Below are positions 1 through 8,205 of a stretch of 64,000 bases of DNA, in pieces. The notes under the pieces were generated by a model that searched no databases, had not been told where the DNA came from, and saw only the letters and a program-made list of their open reading frames with translations. Location: positions 1 through 64,000 of the forward strand of contig JBAZKM010000011.1 in assembly GCA_041650805.1 (NCBI GenBank). Reading direction: 5' to 3'. Source of the DNA: Candidatus Omnitrophota bacterium (GTDB lineage: Bacteria; Omnitrophota; Gorgyraeia; 2-01-FULL-45-10). The position numbers were made by a program, and so were the translations under genes. Position 1 is the first letter of the stretch. Every line of letters starts with the position of its first letter.

Positions 1-1
1 T

Positions 2-31
2 TCTATGATAGCAGAGGAGAAAATACGATGA
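2..31 (+). CDS. possible C-terminal tail of an upstream gene (partial)
   Basis: The second reading frame is open from the window edge to a TGA at 29-31, which would overlap the ATG of the next gene as ATGA. That four-base overlap is the commonest gene junction in this window, so a gene ending here is plausible. Only nine residues are visible and no function can be assigned. The first frame is also open to the edge, so this is a weak call. Confidence 0.3.
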   Translation, partial: SMIAEEKIR

Positions 32-879
32 AGTATGCGTGCGACATATGCGGAGCGGACGATGCGGTGGAGGTACCGCACGTCAGGGAATATACGGGCG
101 GACAGGTGATACATATCTGTAAGTCCTGCGGCTTCGTATATGTGAGGGAACGCAGGACGCATAAAGAGATAGCCGACGTATGGTCGAAAGAGCTCTTCGG
201 GAAGGGAAAGGGTTACACTTCCCGGACACCCCTCATGCTCGCAAGGCATAACTATGTGGCGGAATTTATAGACCAGGCGGCAGGCCTCCGCGGGAAAGTG
301 GTATGCGACATAGGCGCAGGGGAGGGACAGTTCCTGAATATAGTAAAGAAGGATTACGGCGCCGAGGCCTTCGGCATAGAGCCGTCCGGCGATAATTGCA
401 AGACGCTCGCAGGGCTGGGCATACCGTACTTCAACGGGACATGCGAAGAATATGTCGAGAAGAGATCCCCCTCGAAAGAGATCGACATAGTGACGATGAT
501 GTGGACCCTTGAGAATTCCACGTCCTGCAATGACCTCATTAAAGGGGCCTGGGATATATTGAAGGACGGCGGATACATCGTCGTCGCCACCGGCAGCAGG
601 ATACTGGTGCCTTTTCAAAAACCTCTCGATATGTACCTTAGTAAAAACCCGGTCGATGCGCATTGCTTCAGGTTCAGCATGAGATCCCTATCCTCGATAC
701 TCGCAAAAAATAAGTTCAGTGTATCGAAAATAAATGATTATTTGAATGACGGCATACTCTGCGTCATAGCCCGGAAGACGGATAAGGCCTCCGGCATCAA
801 AAAAGACGATCATAAAAAGGTAGTGGAATTCTTCGAAAAATGGCATAATGAGACGAAGTATTTTAAAGGTCTGTCATAA
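28..879 (+). CDS. zinc-ribbon class I SAM-dependent methyltransferase
   Basis: A 283-residue cytosolic protein. Residues 5-34 carry two CxxC pairs (C5, C8, C31, C34) that look like a zinc ribbon. They are followed by a Rossmann methyltransferase domain with SAM motif I VVCDIGAGEG at 91-100 and an acidic residue after the next strand (GIEPSGDN). The build matches Methyltransf_23-type C- or O-methyltransferases common in glycan and secondary-metabolite clusters; the substrate is not readable. The start is supported by AGAGGAGA seven bases upstream of the ATG. A second protein of similar build is at 38802. Its neighbour is a corrinoid protein gene, but no corrinoid methyltransferase is adjacent within the window. 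Confidence 0.75.
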   Translation: MKYACDICGADDAVEVPHVREYTGGQVIHICKSCGFVYVRERRTHKEIADVWSKELFGKGKGYTSRTPLMLARHNYVAEFIDQAAGLRGKVVCDIGAGEGQFLNIVKKDYGAEAFGIEPSGDNCKTLAGLGIPYFNGTCEEYVEKRSPSKEIDIVTMMWTLENSTSCNDLIKGAWDILKDGGYIVVATGSRILVPFQKPLDMYLSKNPVDAHCFRFSMRSLSSILAKNKFSVSKINDYLNDGILCVIARKTDKASGIKKDDHKKVVEFFEKWHNETKYFKGLS

Positions 880-903
880 CCAAAAGGCGAGAGGTAAAGG
901 ACG

Positions 904-1545
904 ATGAAAGAGACTATATTGCAGGAGATCAAAGAGGCGGTCTTCAGGGGGGACAGGGGCGGCGTGGAAAAGGCGACCAAGGCCGCGTTAGGCCAGGACC
1001 TGGGTATAAAAACGATCCTCGATGACGGCCTCATCGCGGCGATGGGCGTCATAGGGGAGAATTTCAAGGCCAACCGCATATTCATACCGGAGGTCCTCAT
1101 CTCGGCGAAGGCGATGCAGGCGGGCACGGCCCTCCTCGAGCCGCATTTTGCGAAGAGCGGCATAAGGCCCATAGGAAAAGTGGTGATAGGGACCGTCAAG
1201 GGTGATCTTCACGATATAGGAAAGAATATAGTCGGGATGATGCTCAAAGGTTCATGCTTCGAACTGATAGACCTGGGTATCGATGTCGCGCCGCAGAAGT
1301 TCGTCTCCGTTGTAAAAGACGGGAACGCGGGCATCATCGCGATGTCTTCGTTGCTCACGACGTCGATGGGGGCGATGCGCGATACCATTAATTCCTTGAA
1401 AGATTCAGGCCTTCGTGATAAAGTTAAAATCATGGTAGGCGGCGCGCCCGTGACGGAAGAGTTCGCCAGAGAGATCGGCGCCGACGCCTACGCCAGGGAC
1501 GCAGCTACCGCCGTCGACAAGGCGAAAGAGCTGCTTAAAAGATAG
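904..1545 (+). CDS. methyltransferase cognate corrinoid protein (MtaC/MtbC type)
   Basis: A 213-residue two-domain cobalamin carrier: a helical cap (about 1-88) and a Rossmann B12-binding domain with the base-off signature DLHDIG at 101-106. H103 is the expected lower axial cobalt ligand. S149-L150 and a VGGAP turn at 178-182 complete the nucleotide-loop contacts. Such proteins shuttle a methyl group between a substrate-specific methyltransferase and a corrinoid:folate or corrinoid:CoM methyltransferase. Neither partner is in the window, so the methyl donor is unknown. The ATG follows an AAAGGA site. The stop codon is the first element of the heptamer repeat at 1545-1601. Confidence 0.85.
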   Translation: MKETILQEIKEAVFRGDRGGVEKATKAALGQDLGIKTILDDGLIAAMGVIGENFKANRIFIPEVLISAKAMQAGTALLEPHFAKSGIRPIGKVVIGTVKGDLHDIGKNIVGMMLKGSCFELIDLGIDVAPQKFVSVVKDGNAGIIAMSSLLTTSMGAMRDTINSLKDSGLRDKVKIMVGGAPVTEEFAREIGADAYARDAATAVDKAKELLKR

Positions 1546-1601
1546 GGTCAAGGGTCATGGGTCAAGATAAAATTTTTTACTTGACCCTTGCTGCTTGACC
1601 C
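1545..1601 (+). repeat. heptamer repeat, inverted (GGGTCAA / CTTGACC)
   Basis: The left arm is GGGTCAA, GGGTCAT, GGGTCAA, G (1545-1566). The right arm is CTTGACC, CTTGCTG, CTTGACC, C (1580-1601). Both have a 7-nt period and are imperfect reverse complements, with GGGTCAAG at 1559-1566 able to pair with 1580-1587 across a 13-nt AT-rich loop. It begins at the last base of the corrinoid-protein stop codon and fills most of the gap before accD. A single GGGTCAAG copy recurs at 7535-7542 upstream of the transaldolase gene. Confidence 0.85.
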
Positions 1602-1626
1602 TGACACAGCTACAACGAGGCACTGA

Positions 1627-2472
1627 ATGCCCCTTTTCCCCCGAAAACCCAAATATACTATCGTCAAGGTCTCCAAAAAACGGGACATCCCGGAGGACTT
1701 ATGGACGAAGTGCGAAGAGTGTAAAGAGCTCATATATAATAAAAAACTCGAAGAGAACCTGAAGGTCTGCCCGAAATGCGGTTTTCACTTCACCATAGGG
1801 GCCCGGGAGCGCGTGAAGTCGCTCGTCGATGAAGGAAGTTTCGAGGAGACGGATGCGGTCATGGAGTCGCTAGACCCGCTCATCTTCGAAGGGCCGAAGA
1901 CCTACAAAGAGAAGGTGAAGAAGGACCAGGAGATCACTTCTCTGAAAGAGGCGGTCATTACCGGCGATGCCGCGATCAACGGAGAAAAGGTGGTCCTGGG
2001 TGTCACCGATTCCAGGTTCATCATGGGCTCCATGGGTTCCGTAGTAGGCGAGAAACTCACCCGGGCTATCGAACGCGCGACCAAGACGAAGAAACCGCTT
2101 ATCATCATCTCGGGTTCCGGGGGCGGGGCCAGGATGTATGAAGGGATGTATTCGCTCATGCAGATGGCCAAGACATCGGCCGCATTGAGCAAGATGAACG
2201 AAGCGGGCGGGCTCTTCATATCCGTATTGACCAATCCCACCATGGCCGGTATTATGGCAAGCTTCGCCTCTCTCGGCGATATAATCGTCGCCGAGCCCAA
2301 GGCGCTCATAGGTTTTACGGGGCCGCGGGTCATCGAACAGACGATACGCCAGAAATTGCCGCACGGGTTCCAGAGATCGGAATTTCTGCTGCAGCATGGC
2401 CTCATAGACATGATCGTCCACCGGAAGAATATGCGCGATACGCTGTCGAAGCTGGTGAGCTACCTGGCATGA
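1627..2472 (+). CDS. accD: acetyl-CoA carboxylase carboxyltransferase beta subunit
   Basis: A 281-residue protein of normal AccD length. The N-terminal zinc ribbon has C29, C32, C48 and C51; the crotonase-fold carboxyltransferase domain follows, with a GSGGGARMYEG stretch that binds the CoA thioester and the conserved C-terminal GFTGPRVIEQT segment. With AccA it transfers carboxyl from carboxybiotin to acetyl-CoA, the first step of fatty acid synthesis. accA is not in this window. The ATG lies six bases after a GAGG site. Its end overlaps the next start as ATGA. Confidence 0.95.
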   Translation: MPLFPRKPKYTIVKVSKKRDIPEDLWTKCEECKELIYNKKLEENLKVCPKCGFHFTIGARERVKSLVDEGSFEETDAVMESLDPLIFEGPKTYKEKVKKDQEITSLKEAVITGDAAINGEKVVLGVTDSRFIMGSMGSVVGEKLTRAIERATKTKKPLIIISGSGGGARMYEGMYSLMQMAKTSAALSKMNEAGGLFISVLTNPTMAGIMASFASLGDIIVAEPKALIGFTGPRVIEQTIRQKLPHGFQRSEFLLQHGLIDMIVHRKNMRDTLSKLVSYLA

Positions 2473-3515
2473 CCAAAGGCCGGATCATCCTCCTGATTTT
2501 TGCAATATCCCTGTCCCTGGTGTCGGCAGGCGTCTATTTTTTATCTTTCGGCATCTCCGAAAAGATATACGATAAGGCGATGTGCTACTACATTGCCAGG
2601 CATCTTACAGATGGCGCGGATACGTTCGAAGAGAAGATAGCTTCCATCAGGGGTTTTGTCCACGAGAACGTGCATCCGATAGCCGGCTATCCCAACAGGC
2701 TGGACACGGTGGGCATAGAGAAGCTGACCTCCGGCATAGGATGGTGCGACCAGCAATCACGCGTATTCATGGAGATCGCAAGCGGCGCCGGGATAGCGAC
2801 GCGGCTTCTTTTCCTGAAGATAGAGGGCGGGGCTTCGCCGCATACGGTCGCCGAGGCCCTGGCCCCGGACGGCAGATGGGTCATAGTAGATACCGGATAT
2901 GACCTTGACCTGCGGAACAGGTCCGGCTCCTGCGCAAGCCAGGATGAGATAAGGATGGATCCGGCGATAGTGTCGGAGAACGAAAAGGTGCGCCGCAGGG
3001 CCCCGACAGAGACACGGTGGGCAGACGGGAAGTATCTCTCCATTTACGCCAATACGCCGGAATATATCGTTACAAGAAAGAGGATGAAGTTCGACATCCT
3101 GAAGGCCGTGCCGCTATCCTGGATAAGGCCATTTACCGCGGCCATAAAGGACAGATACCTTGACCGCACGCTCACCCCATTAAAAGATATTTACGCCTCC
3201 GCGATGGTCCGGGCCCGCGGGTATCAACTCCTGGGTCATTATAAGAAGAGCGACGCTTTATATGAGAAGATAATAGCATCATCGGGCGATTATCTGCTTG
3301 CGCGAAAAGCGGAATTTTATTATGCGCTTTCGCTTAAAGAGAGAAATATGCACAGCGAGGCCCTGGGCTACATCACCGATACCCTCCGTACGCATCCGGG
3401 CCATCCGTACCTCAAGTATCTGTACAGAATGAGGGCATCGATATTCGATGGACTGGGCAGGAGGGAAGAGGCGGAAGCGGACCTGGCGGGGATAGGATAC
3501 GATCTCGACGCATAG
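2469..3515 (+). CDS. membrane-anchored transglutaminase-like protein with TPR-like tail
   Basis: A 348-residue protein with an N-terminal hydrophobic segment (about 5-27) that should anchor or export it. The next region resembles a transglutaminase-like cysteine peptidase fold: C93 in GIGWCDQQ, H125 in GGASPHTV and D141 in WVIVDTGYD are spaced as a Cys-His-Asp triad. Residues about 235-345 read as helical repeats of TPR type. Known relatives act as proteases, amidases or peptide-handling domains outside the cytoplasm; the substrate cannot be inferred. Its start overlaps the accD stop, implying coupled translation, though no functional link to AccD is evident. Confidence 0.65.
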   Translation: MTKGRIILLIFAISLSLVSAGVYFLSFGISEKIYDKAMCYYIARHLTDGADTFEEKIASIRGFVHENVHPIAGYPNRLDTVGIEKLTSGIGWCDQQSRVFMEIASGAGIATRLLFLKIEGGASPHTVAEALAPDGRWVIVDTGYDLDLRNRSGSCASQDEIRMDPAIVSENEKVRRRAPTETRWADGKYLSIYANTPEYIVTRKRMKFDILKAVPLSWIRPFTAAIKDRYLDRTLTPLKDIYASAMVRARGYQLLGHYKKSDALYEKIIASSGDYLLARKAEFYYALSLKERNMHSEALGYITDTLRTHPGHPYLKYLYRMRASIFDGLGRREEAEADLAGIGYDLDA

Positions 3516-3550
3516 AGGATTTTGGTTACTTCTTTTATCAAATATGGTAG

Positions 3551-3556
3551 CATAAT
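3551..3556 (+). promoter_or_regulatory. candidate -10 element just upstream of the ABC ATPase
   Basis: CATAAT (five of six matches to TATAAT) lies seven bases before the ATG at 3564, and no Shine-Dalgarno-like sequence precedes that ATG. No convincing -35 box is seen at the right spacing. If used, transcription would start at or next to the start codon, as at 21713 and 51940. Confidence 0.3.
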
Positions 3557-3563
3557 ATCCGCT

Positions 3564-4667
3564 ATGGCACAGGTAAGCCTACAGAACGTCTCAAAGAGAT
3601 TTCCGGGAAATGTCTGGGCTATACGCGATATAAACCTGGGCATCGAGAATAAAGAGTTCATGGTCTTCGTCGGTCCCTCCGGATGCGGAAAATCCACAAC
3701 CCTCAGGATCATTGCCGGCCTGGAAGAGTCCACCGGCGGAAATGTCTACATAGGCGGCCGACTCGTTAACGATCTCCCCCCAAAAGACCGGAATATAGCC
3801 ATGGTCTTCCAGAATTACGCCCTCTATCCCCACATGACCGTCTATGATAACATGGCCTTCGGCCTGAAACTGCGTAAGTACCCGAAGGCGGAGATCGACT
3901 CCAGGGTCAGGGACGCCGCCGCCATCTTAGGCATAGAGAAACTGCTTTACAGGAAACCGAGGGAGCTCTCCGGCGGCCAGCGGCAGCGCGTGGCGGTGGG
4001 CAGGGCGATCGTAAGAAAACCGCTCGTATTCCTCTTCGATGAGCCGCTCTCCAACCTCGATGCCAATATGAGGATGCAGATGAGGGCCGAGATAAAGAAG
4101 CTCCACATGCGGCTTCAGACCACCATGATATATGTGACGCATGACCAGACCGAGGCCATGACGATGGGGGACAGGATCGCCGTCATGAAGGACGGGTATA
4201 TCCAGCAGATAGCCGACCCCATAACCTTATATGATAAGCCGGTCAACAGGTTCGTCGCCGGTTTCATAGGCAACCCCCCTATGAACTTTGTCAGGGGCAC
4301 GCTCTTCAAAAAGAACGGTAAACCATACTTCAATGAAGGATCTTTCCAGGTCAAGGTGATCGACTCGATGATGGCGCCGTTGGCGAAATATATGGATAAA
4401 GAGGTCATCTTCGGCATAAGGCCGGAAGATATATATGATAAACTCTTCGTCTCCGAAGCCCCCCCTGAAAATACGATAAAGGCCAACTGCGAGATAATCG
4501 AGCCGATGGGTTCCGAGGTCCACCTTTATCTTAATACCGGGAAGAGTTCCATGATCGCGAAGGTAGACGGTCATGCCAAGCCCACTCTTAACCAGGATAT
4601 CGATCTCGTCCTGGATATGTCAAAGGTCCATTTCTTCGACAAAGAGACGGACTCGACCATAATTTAG
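3564..4667 (+). CDS. ABC transporter ATP-binding protein, MalK/UgpC/MsmK type
   Basis: A 367-residue ATPase with Walker A GPSGCGKST (37-45), signature LSGGQ (135-139), Walker B VFLFDE (155-160), the switch His193 and a C-terminal TOBE/OB regulatory half (about 235-367). This two-domain layout is that of carbohydrate-importer ATPases. The start at 3564 is chosen over an upstream in-frame TTG at 3522 because the protein then begins MAQVSLQNVS, as family members do. No permease or solute-binding gene is nearby, so it may be a shared ATPase serving several sugar importers, like MsmK, or belong to a transporter encoded elsewhere. Confidence 0.9.
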   Translation: MAQVSLQNVSKRFPGNVWAIRDINLGIENKEFMVFVGPSGCGKSTTLRIIAGLEESTGGNVYIGGRLVNDLPPKDRNIAMVFQNYALYPHMTVYDNMAFGLKLRKYPKAEIDSRVRDAAAILGIEKLLYRKPRELSGGQRQRVAVGRAIVRKPLVFLFDEPLSNLDANMRMQMRAEIKKLHMRLQTTMIYVTHDQTEAMTMGDRIAVMKDGYIQQIADPITLYDKPVNRFVAGFIGNPPMNFVRGTLFKKNGKPYFNEGSFQVKVIDSMMAPLAKYMDKEVIFGIRPEDIYDKLFVSEAPPENTIKANCEIIEPMGSEVHLYLNTGKSSMIAKVDGHAKPTLNQDIDLVLDMSKVHFFDKETDSTII

Positions 4668-4691
4668 GATATTTTTACCACTGCGACTCGC

Positions 4692-6128
4692 ATGACACAT
4701 TACCGCGATAAGTCACTCTGCGGCGTTCTTACGGTCACCCTTTCAATAGTCGCGGCCTGTCTTCTCGTATTATCTTCATCGCATAATACCCCGCGCACCC
4801 CGTTCTTTTCCGGCCTGTTCGGAAGCGCTATATTCATATTCAATATAGCCATACTGTGCGGATGGATGGCATACGGGAAGGGCGGAGGCGCGGCATCCAC
4901 CGTCTTGGCCGTCATCATAGCCTTCTTCGAGGTGCTCCGTTCCGGGCAGTACGGATATCTTCTCTTCATCGTCTCCTTCTTCCCCGTGACGTTCGCGGGA
5001 TACGCGTACTATAAGGCCAACCTCAGTATAGAGAACTTATATGCCTTGAAGTCGGAAAAGCTCGAAGAGGACATGAACCTTCTCGCAAGCTATGCCGGCG
5101 ATAAACACAGGAGCATAACTGCCCTTGAAGAGAAATTAAAGAAATACTCCATCCTTAAGGAGGTCACGGAAAGGTTAAGCGCCCTACTCTCGCTCGAGGA
5201 TATAAACAAATTATTAACGGAGAAGGTGGCCGAGACGATCGGAAAGAGCGGGAGGGTGCTCCTCTTCCTGGTGGACTTCGAACGGCAGGAGCTGATGCTT
5301 TCGGCCTCCTCTCTGGGCGCAGGCGATCCCAAGGTAAAGACGAAGAGGGGGGATCCGTTCGACTACTGGGTATTGCGCCACAGGAAACCGTTGATCGTGG
5401 AAGATATAACGAAGGATTTCAGGTTCCCGATAGACGAAAGCGAGAAGGCGGCGTCGTATTTCAGGTCGCTGATAAGCGCCCCGCTCATAAGCGCCAATAA
5501 CGTCCTCGGTGTCCTGCGGGTGGACAGCCGGCGCGAGTTCTCATATACACAGGAAGACCTCAGACTGCTCGACATATTGTCCGACCTGGGCGCAGTGGCC
5601 GTGCAGAATGCCATCCTGTACGCCAGGACGCAGGAGCTCGCCATAAAGGACGGCCTGACGGGCCTCTTCCTCAGGCGCCATTTCATGGAGCGCTTAAGGG
5701 AGGAGTGCAGGCGCGCCGCCAGGAAAAAGGGGTCGCTGTCGGTCATAATGATGGATATAGACCATTTCAAGGAATATAACGACAGATACGGTCACACTGC
5801 GGGAGACCTTGTCCTGAAGCACCTGGCGGGCATCGTGACCTCTGGCATACGCGAGGGTGACATGGCGGCCAGATACGGCGGGGAAGAGATCGCGGTGCTC
5901 CTTCCCGGGGCCGACAGGAGATCGGTCACCCTTACTGCGGAGGCGATCAGGAAGAGGGTAGAAGAGAACCATTTTGTTCTCAGGCGGCAGAAGATGCCGA
6001 TCACGGTCTCCATCGGGATATCGACTTATCCGCAGGAGGCGGTGCTGGAAGAGGAGCTTATACGGATCGCCGACGAACGGCTCTATAAAGCCAAGATCGG
6101 CGGGAGGAACCGGCTATGCGCGGATTGA
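4692..6128 (+). CDS. membrane GAF-GGDEF diguanylate cyclase
   Basis: A 478-residue sensor: about four membrane segments in residues 10-106, a coiled-coil-like linker (about 110-155), a GAF domain (about 160-305) and a C-terminal GGDEF domain. The active-site signature is GGEEI, a tolerated variant of GG(D/E)EF. The RxxD inhibitory site (REGD) sits five residues before it, so c-di-GMP product inhibition is expected. It would make c-di-GMP from two GTP in response to a ligand or membrane signal. Its last 13 bases overlap the next cyclase gene. No Shine-Dalgarno is obvious before the ATG. Its place beside a large polysaccharide locus suggests c-di-GMP control of glycan production. Confidence 0.88.
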   Translation: MTHYRDKSLCGVLTVTLSIVAACLLVLSSSHNTPRTPFFSGLFGSAIFIFNIAILCGWMAYGKGGGAASTVLAVIIAFFEVLRSGQYGYLLFIVSFFPVTFAGYAYYKANLSIENLYALKSEKLEEDMNLLASYAGDKHRSITALEEKLKKYSILKEVTERLSALLSLEDINKLLTEKVAETIGKSGRVLLFLVDFERQELMLSASSLGAGDPKVKTKRGDPFDYWVLRHRKPLIVEDITKDFRFPIDESEKAASYFRSLISAPLISANNVLGVLRVDSRREFSYTQEDLRLLDILSDLGAVAVQNAILYARTQELAIKDGLTGLFLRRHFMERLREECRRAARKKGSLSVIMMDIDHFKEYNDRYGHTAGDLVLKHLAGIVTSGIREGDMAARYGGEEIAVLLPGADRRSVTLTAEAIRKRVEENHFVLRRQKMPITVSIGISTYPQEAVLEEELIRIADERLYKAKIGGRNRLCAD

Positions 6129-7513
6129 TGATAGCGCTGCACGGCTTAACGGCCATAGCGGCGCTGGTCATATTTCATATACTGTACTCTCTGCACAGGA
6201 TCGACTACCCTTTCATAAATATAGTGCTCCTTATCCTATCCCCGGCCGGTTATCTTTACCGGAGGCCCTTCTCTTACATGGCGCTGGCAGGGGCCTGGGC
6301 CCTTCTCTTCCCGCTCTTCTTTTTTGTATACAGGATAGATATCGTGAATGCCGCGCTCCCTCTCCTTATATTCAGCGGCATGACAGCCGGTTTTAACGGG
6401 TGCAGGGTCATGATGCGGAAGACCATAGCCATACGCGGCCGTGAAGTGAAGTATAAGGAAGCGGAAAAGGCGGACCTGTCGGGGAATTTCGAAGAGTTGA
6501 GCGAAGCGGAGGATGCCGTAAGGAATAAGGAGCTCGTCATCGTCAACCTGTATGAGGCCACTAAGAAGATGTCGGCAAGCCTCACGTTCGAAGACATCTT
6601 CAGGATATTCAGCACATTGATGAAGGACCATTTCACCTTTTTGAGAAGCGAGCTCGTGATCCTGAAGACGGCCGACGGCCACCCTGCGGCAGGCAGGTCG
6701 TATCATATGCAGGGCCCCGATACAGGTGATGACCGCGTATCAGAAGTCGACTACGGGGAACTTGTCAGGGCCTCTTCGGAGCATAATAAGGCCGTATACA
6801 TAACGAGACAGGACGATGCGCCGTTATTTGACCGGCTGAAACTGGGGCAGGAAGCGGACAGTATTATGATGATGCCGTTCCTGAGCGGGAAGAAGACAGT
6901 GGCGGTCCTTGCGGTAGAGAACCTTCCGCAAGGCGATTTCGAACGGCTTGTCATACTGGCTGCGCAATTTTCGCTTGAGATGAAGAAGATACTTCTCTAT
7001 GAGAAGGTAGAAGAGATGGCCATCACCGACGGCCTGACGGGGCTATACGTGAGGAGATATTTTCTCGAACGCCTGGACGAGGAATTAAGCCGTTCGAGGC
7101 GGCACAGGTTCAACTTTGCGTTCCTGATGTGCGATATAGACAATTTCAAACACACCAATGACACATACGGTCACCTTGTCGGGGACGTCGTCCTGAAAGA
7201 GGCGGCCCGTATCATGAAGGGGAGCATACGGGAGATCGACCTTGCCGCCAGGTACGGCGGAGAGGAATTTTCTATGATATTGCCGGAGACCGATGCGGCA
7301 GGCGCGCTGGTGGTCGCCGAGAGGATACGGAAGAAGATAGAGGACAGCACATTCAAGGCGTACGACGAGAGCATAAAGGCGACGATAAGCATAGGCATTG
7401 CGATGTACCCGGAAGATGCGAAGTCCGCCGATGACCTGATAGAAAGATCGGACGCCGCGCTATACAAAGCCAAACGTTCGGGTAAAAATGTTGTATGCGC
7501 GTATGGGAAGTAG
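6116..7513 (+). CDS. second membrane GAF-GGDEF diguanylate cyclase
   Basis: A 465-residue paralogue of the previous gene with the same order: two or three membrane segments within the first 95 residues, a coiled-coil-like linker, a GAF-like domain (about 150-290) and a GGDEF domain with intact GGEEF and an RxxD inhibitory site (REID). The two GGDEF domains are alike (DGLTGLYVRRYF here, DGLTGLFLRRHF before), but the sensory halves differ, so the pair probably reads different signals. The 13-base overlap predicts coupled synthesis. The end of this gene contains the candidate promoter for the transaldolase gene. Confidence 0.88.
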   Translation: MRGLMIALHGLTAIAALVIFHILYSLHRIDYPFINIVLLILSPAGYLYRRPFSYMALAGAWALLFPLFFFVYRIDIVNAALPLLIFSGMTAGFNGCRVMMRKTIAIRGREVKYKEAEKADLSGNFEELSEAEDAVRNKELVIVNLYEATKKMSASLTFEDIFRIFSTLMKDHFTFLRSELVILKTADGHPAAGRSYHMQGPDTGDDRVSEVDYGELVRASSEHNKAVYITRQDDAPLFDRLKLGQEADSIMMMPFLSGKKTVAVLAVENLPQGDFERLVILAAQFSLEMKKILLYEKVEEMAITDGLTGLYVRRYFLERLDEELSRSRRHRFNFAFLMCDIDNFKHTNDTYGHLVGDVVLKEAARIMKGSIREIDLAARYGGEEFSMILPETDAAGALVVAERIRKKIEDSTFKAYDESIKATISIGIAMYPEDAKSADDLIERSDAALYKAKRSGKNVVCAYGK

Positions 7514-7519
7514 TATAAT
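7491..7519 (+). promoter_or_regulatory. candidate sigma-70 promoter for the transaldolase-lptD unit
   Basis: TTGTAT (7491-7496) and TATAAT (7514-7519) are separated by exactly 17 bases. The -10 box is perfect and the -35 box keeps TTG. The predicted start near 7526 leaves a leader of about 30 bases before the ATG at 7558, with a G-run at 7550-7555 as a possible ribosome site. The -35 lies within the end of the upstream gene. Confidence 0.5.
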
Positions 7520-7534
7520 AGAGCTTTAAAAATA

Positions 7535-7542
7535 GGGTCAAG
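7535..7542 (+). repeat. isolated GGGTCAAG unit
   Basis: One copy of the unit that makes up the inverted repeat at 1545-1601, again in a short gap after a stop codon. Eight bases could recur by chance; it is noted because the flanking ATA is shared as well. Confidence 0.3.
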
Positions 7543-7557
7543 AAAAAACGGGGGGTT

Positions 7558-8205
7558 ATGAAATTATTCATAGATACCGCTAATATCGAAGAGATACGGG
7601 AGGCGAATGCGCTCGGCATAGTGGACGGTGTAACGACGAACCCTACCCTGATAGCCAGGGAAGGCAAGGACTTCATATCGACGGTCAAAGAGATATGCGC
7701 GATAGTGGACGGCCCTATAAGCGCTGAGGTGATAAGCCTGAAGGCCGACGAGATGGTAAAGGAAGCTCAACAGCTTTCAAAGATACATAAAAACATCGTA
7801 GTGAAGATCCCCATGACCGCCGAAGGCCTCAAGGCGACGAAGGTGCTCTCGGGGGACGGTGTAAAGACGAATCTTACGTTATGCTTCTCACCCGCGCAGG
7901 CGCTCCTGGCGGCAAAGGCCGGCGCCGCTTACGTCAGCCCGTTCATAGGCCGTCTCGATGATATAGGCCAGGTCGGCATGGATCTCATAAGGGATATCAG
8001 GACCATATTCTCCAATTACGGTTTCAAGACCCGGATCATCGTAGCGAGCGTGAGGAACCCGGTTCATGTGCTGGAAGCGGCCAAATTGGGAGCGGACATA
8101 GCCACGGTGCCGTACGGTGTCCTGATGGCGCTCGTGAAGCATCCACTGACCGACGCCGGGATAGAACGGTTCTTAAAGGACTGGAAGAGTGTTCCGAAGA
8201 GATAG
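7558..8205 (+). CDS. tal: transaldolase / fructose-6-phosphate aldolase family (TalC)
   Basis: A 215-residue class I aldolase of the short TalC/Fsa type. It begins MKLFIDTANI and has DGVTTNPTLI at 23-32; the Schiff-base lysine is K83 in VVKIP. It is expected to move a dihydroxyacetone unit between sugar phosphates in the non-oxidative pentose phosphate pathway, or to cleave fructose 6-phosphate; the two activities cannot be told apart by eye. Length is typical. The 3' end overlaps the lptD start by 17 bases. Confidence 0.9.
   Translation: MKLFIDTANIEEIREANALGIVDGVTTNPTLIAREGKDFISTVKEICAIVDGPISAEVISLKADEMVKEAQQLSKIHKNIVVKIPMTAEGLKATKVLSGDGVKTNLTLCFSPAQALLAAKAGAAYVSPFIGRLDDIGQVGMDLIRDIRTIFSNYGFKTRIIVASVRNPVHVLEAAKLGADIATVPYGVLMALVKHPLTDAGIERFLKDWKSVPKR

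Noticed and set aside
1545..1601. Intrinsic terminator after the corrinoid gene
   Set aside because: A stem can form, but the T-run lies in the loop rather than after the stem, and heptamer phasing explains the sequence better.
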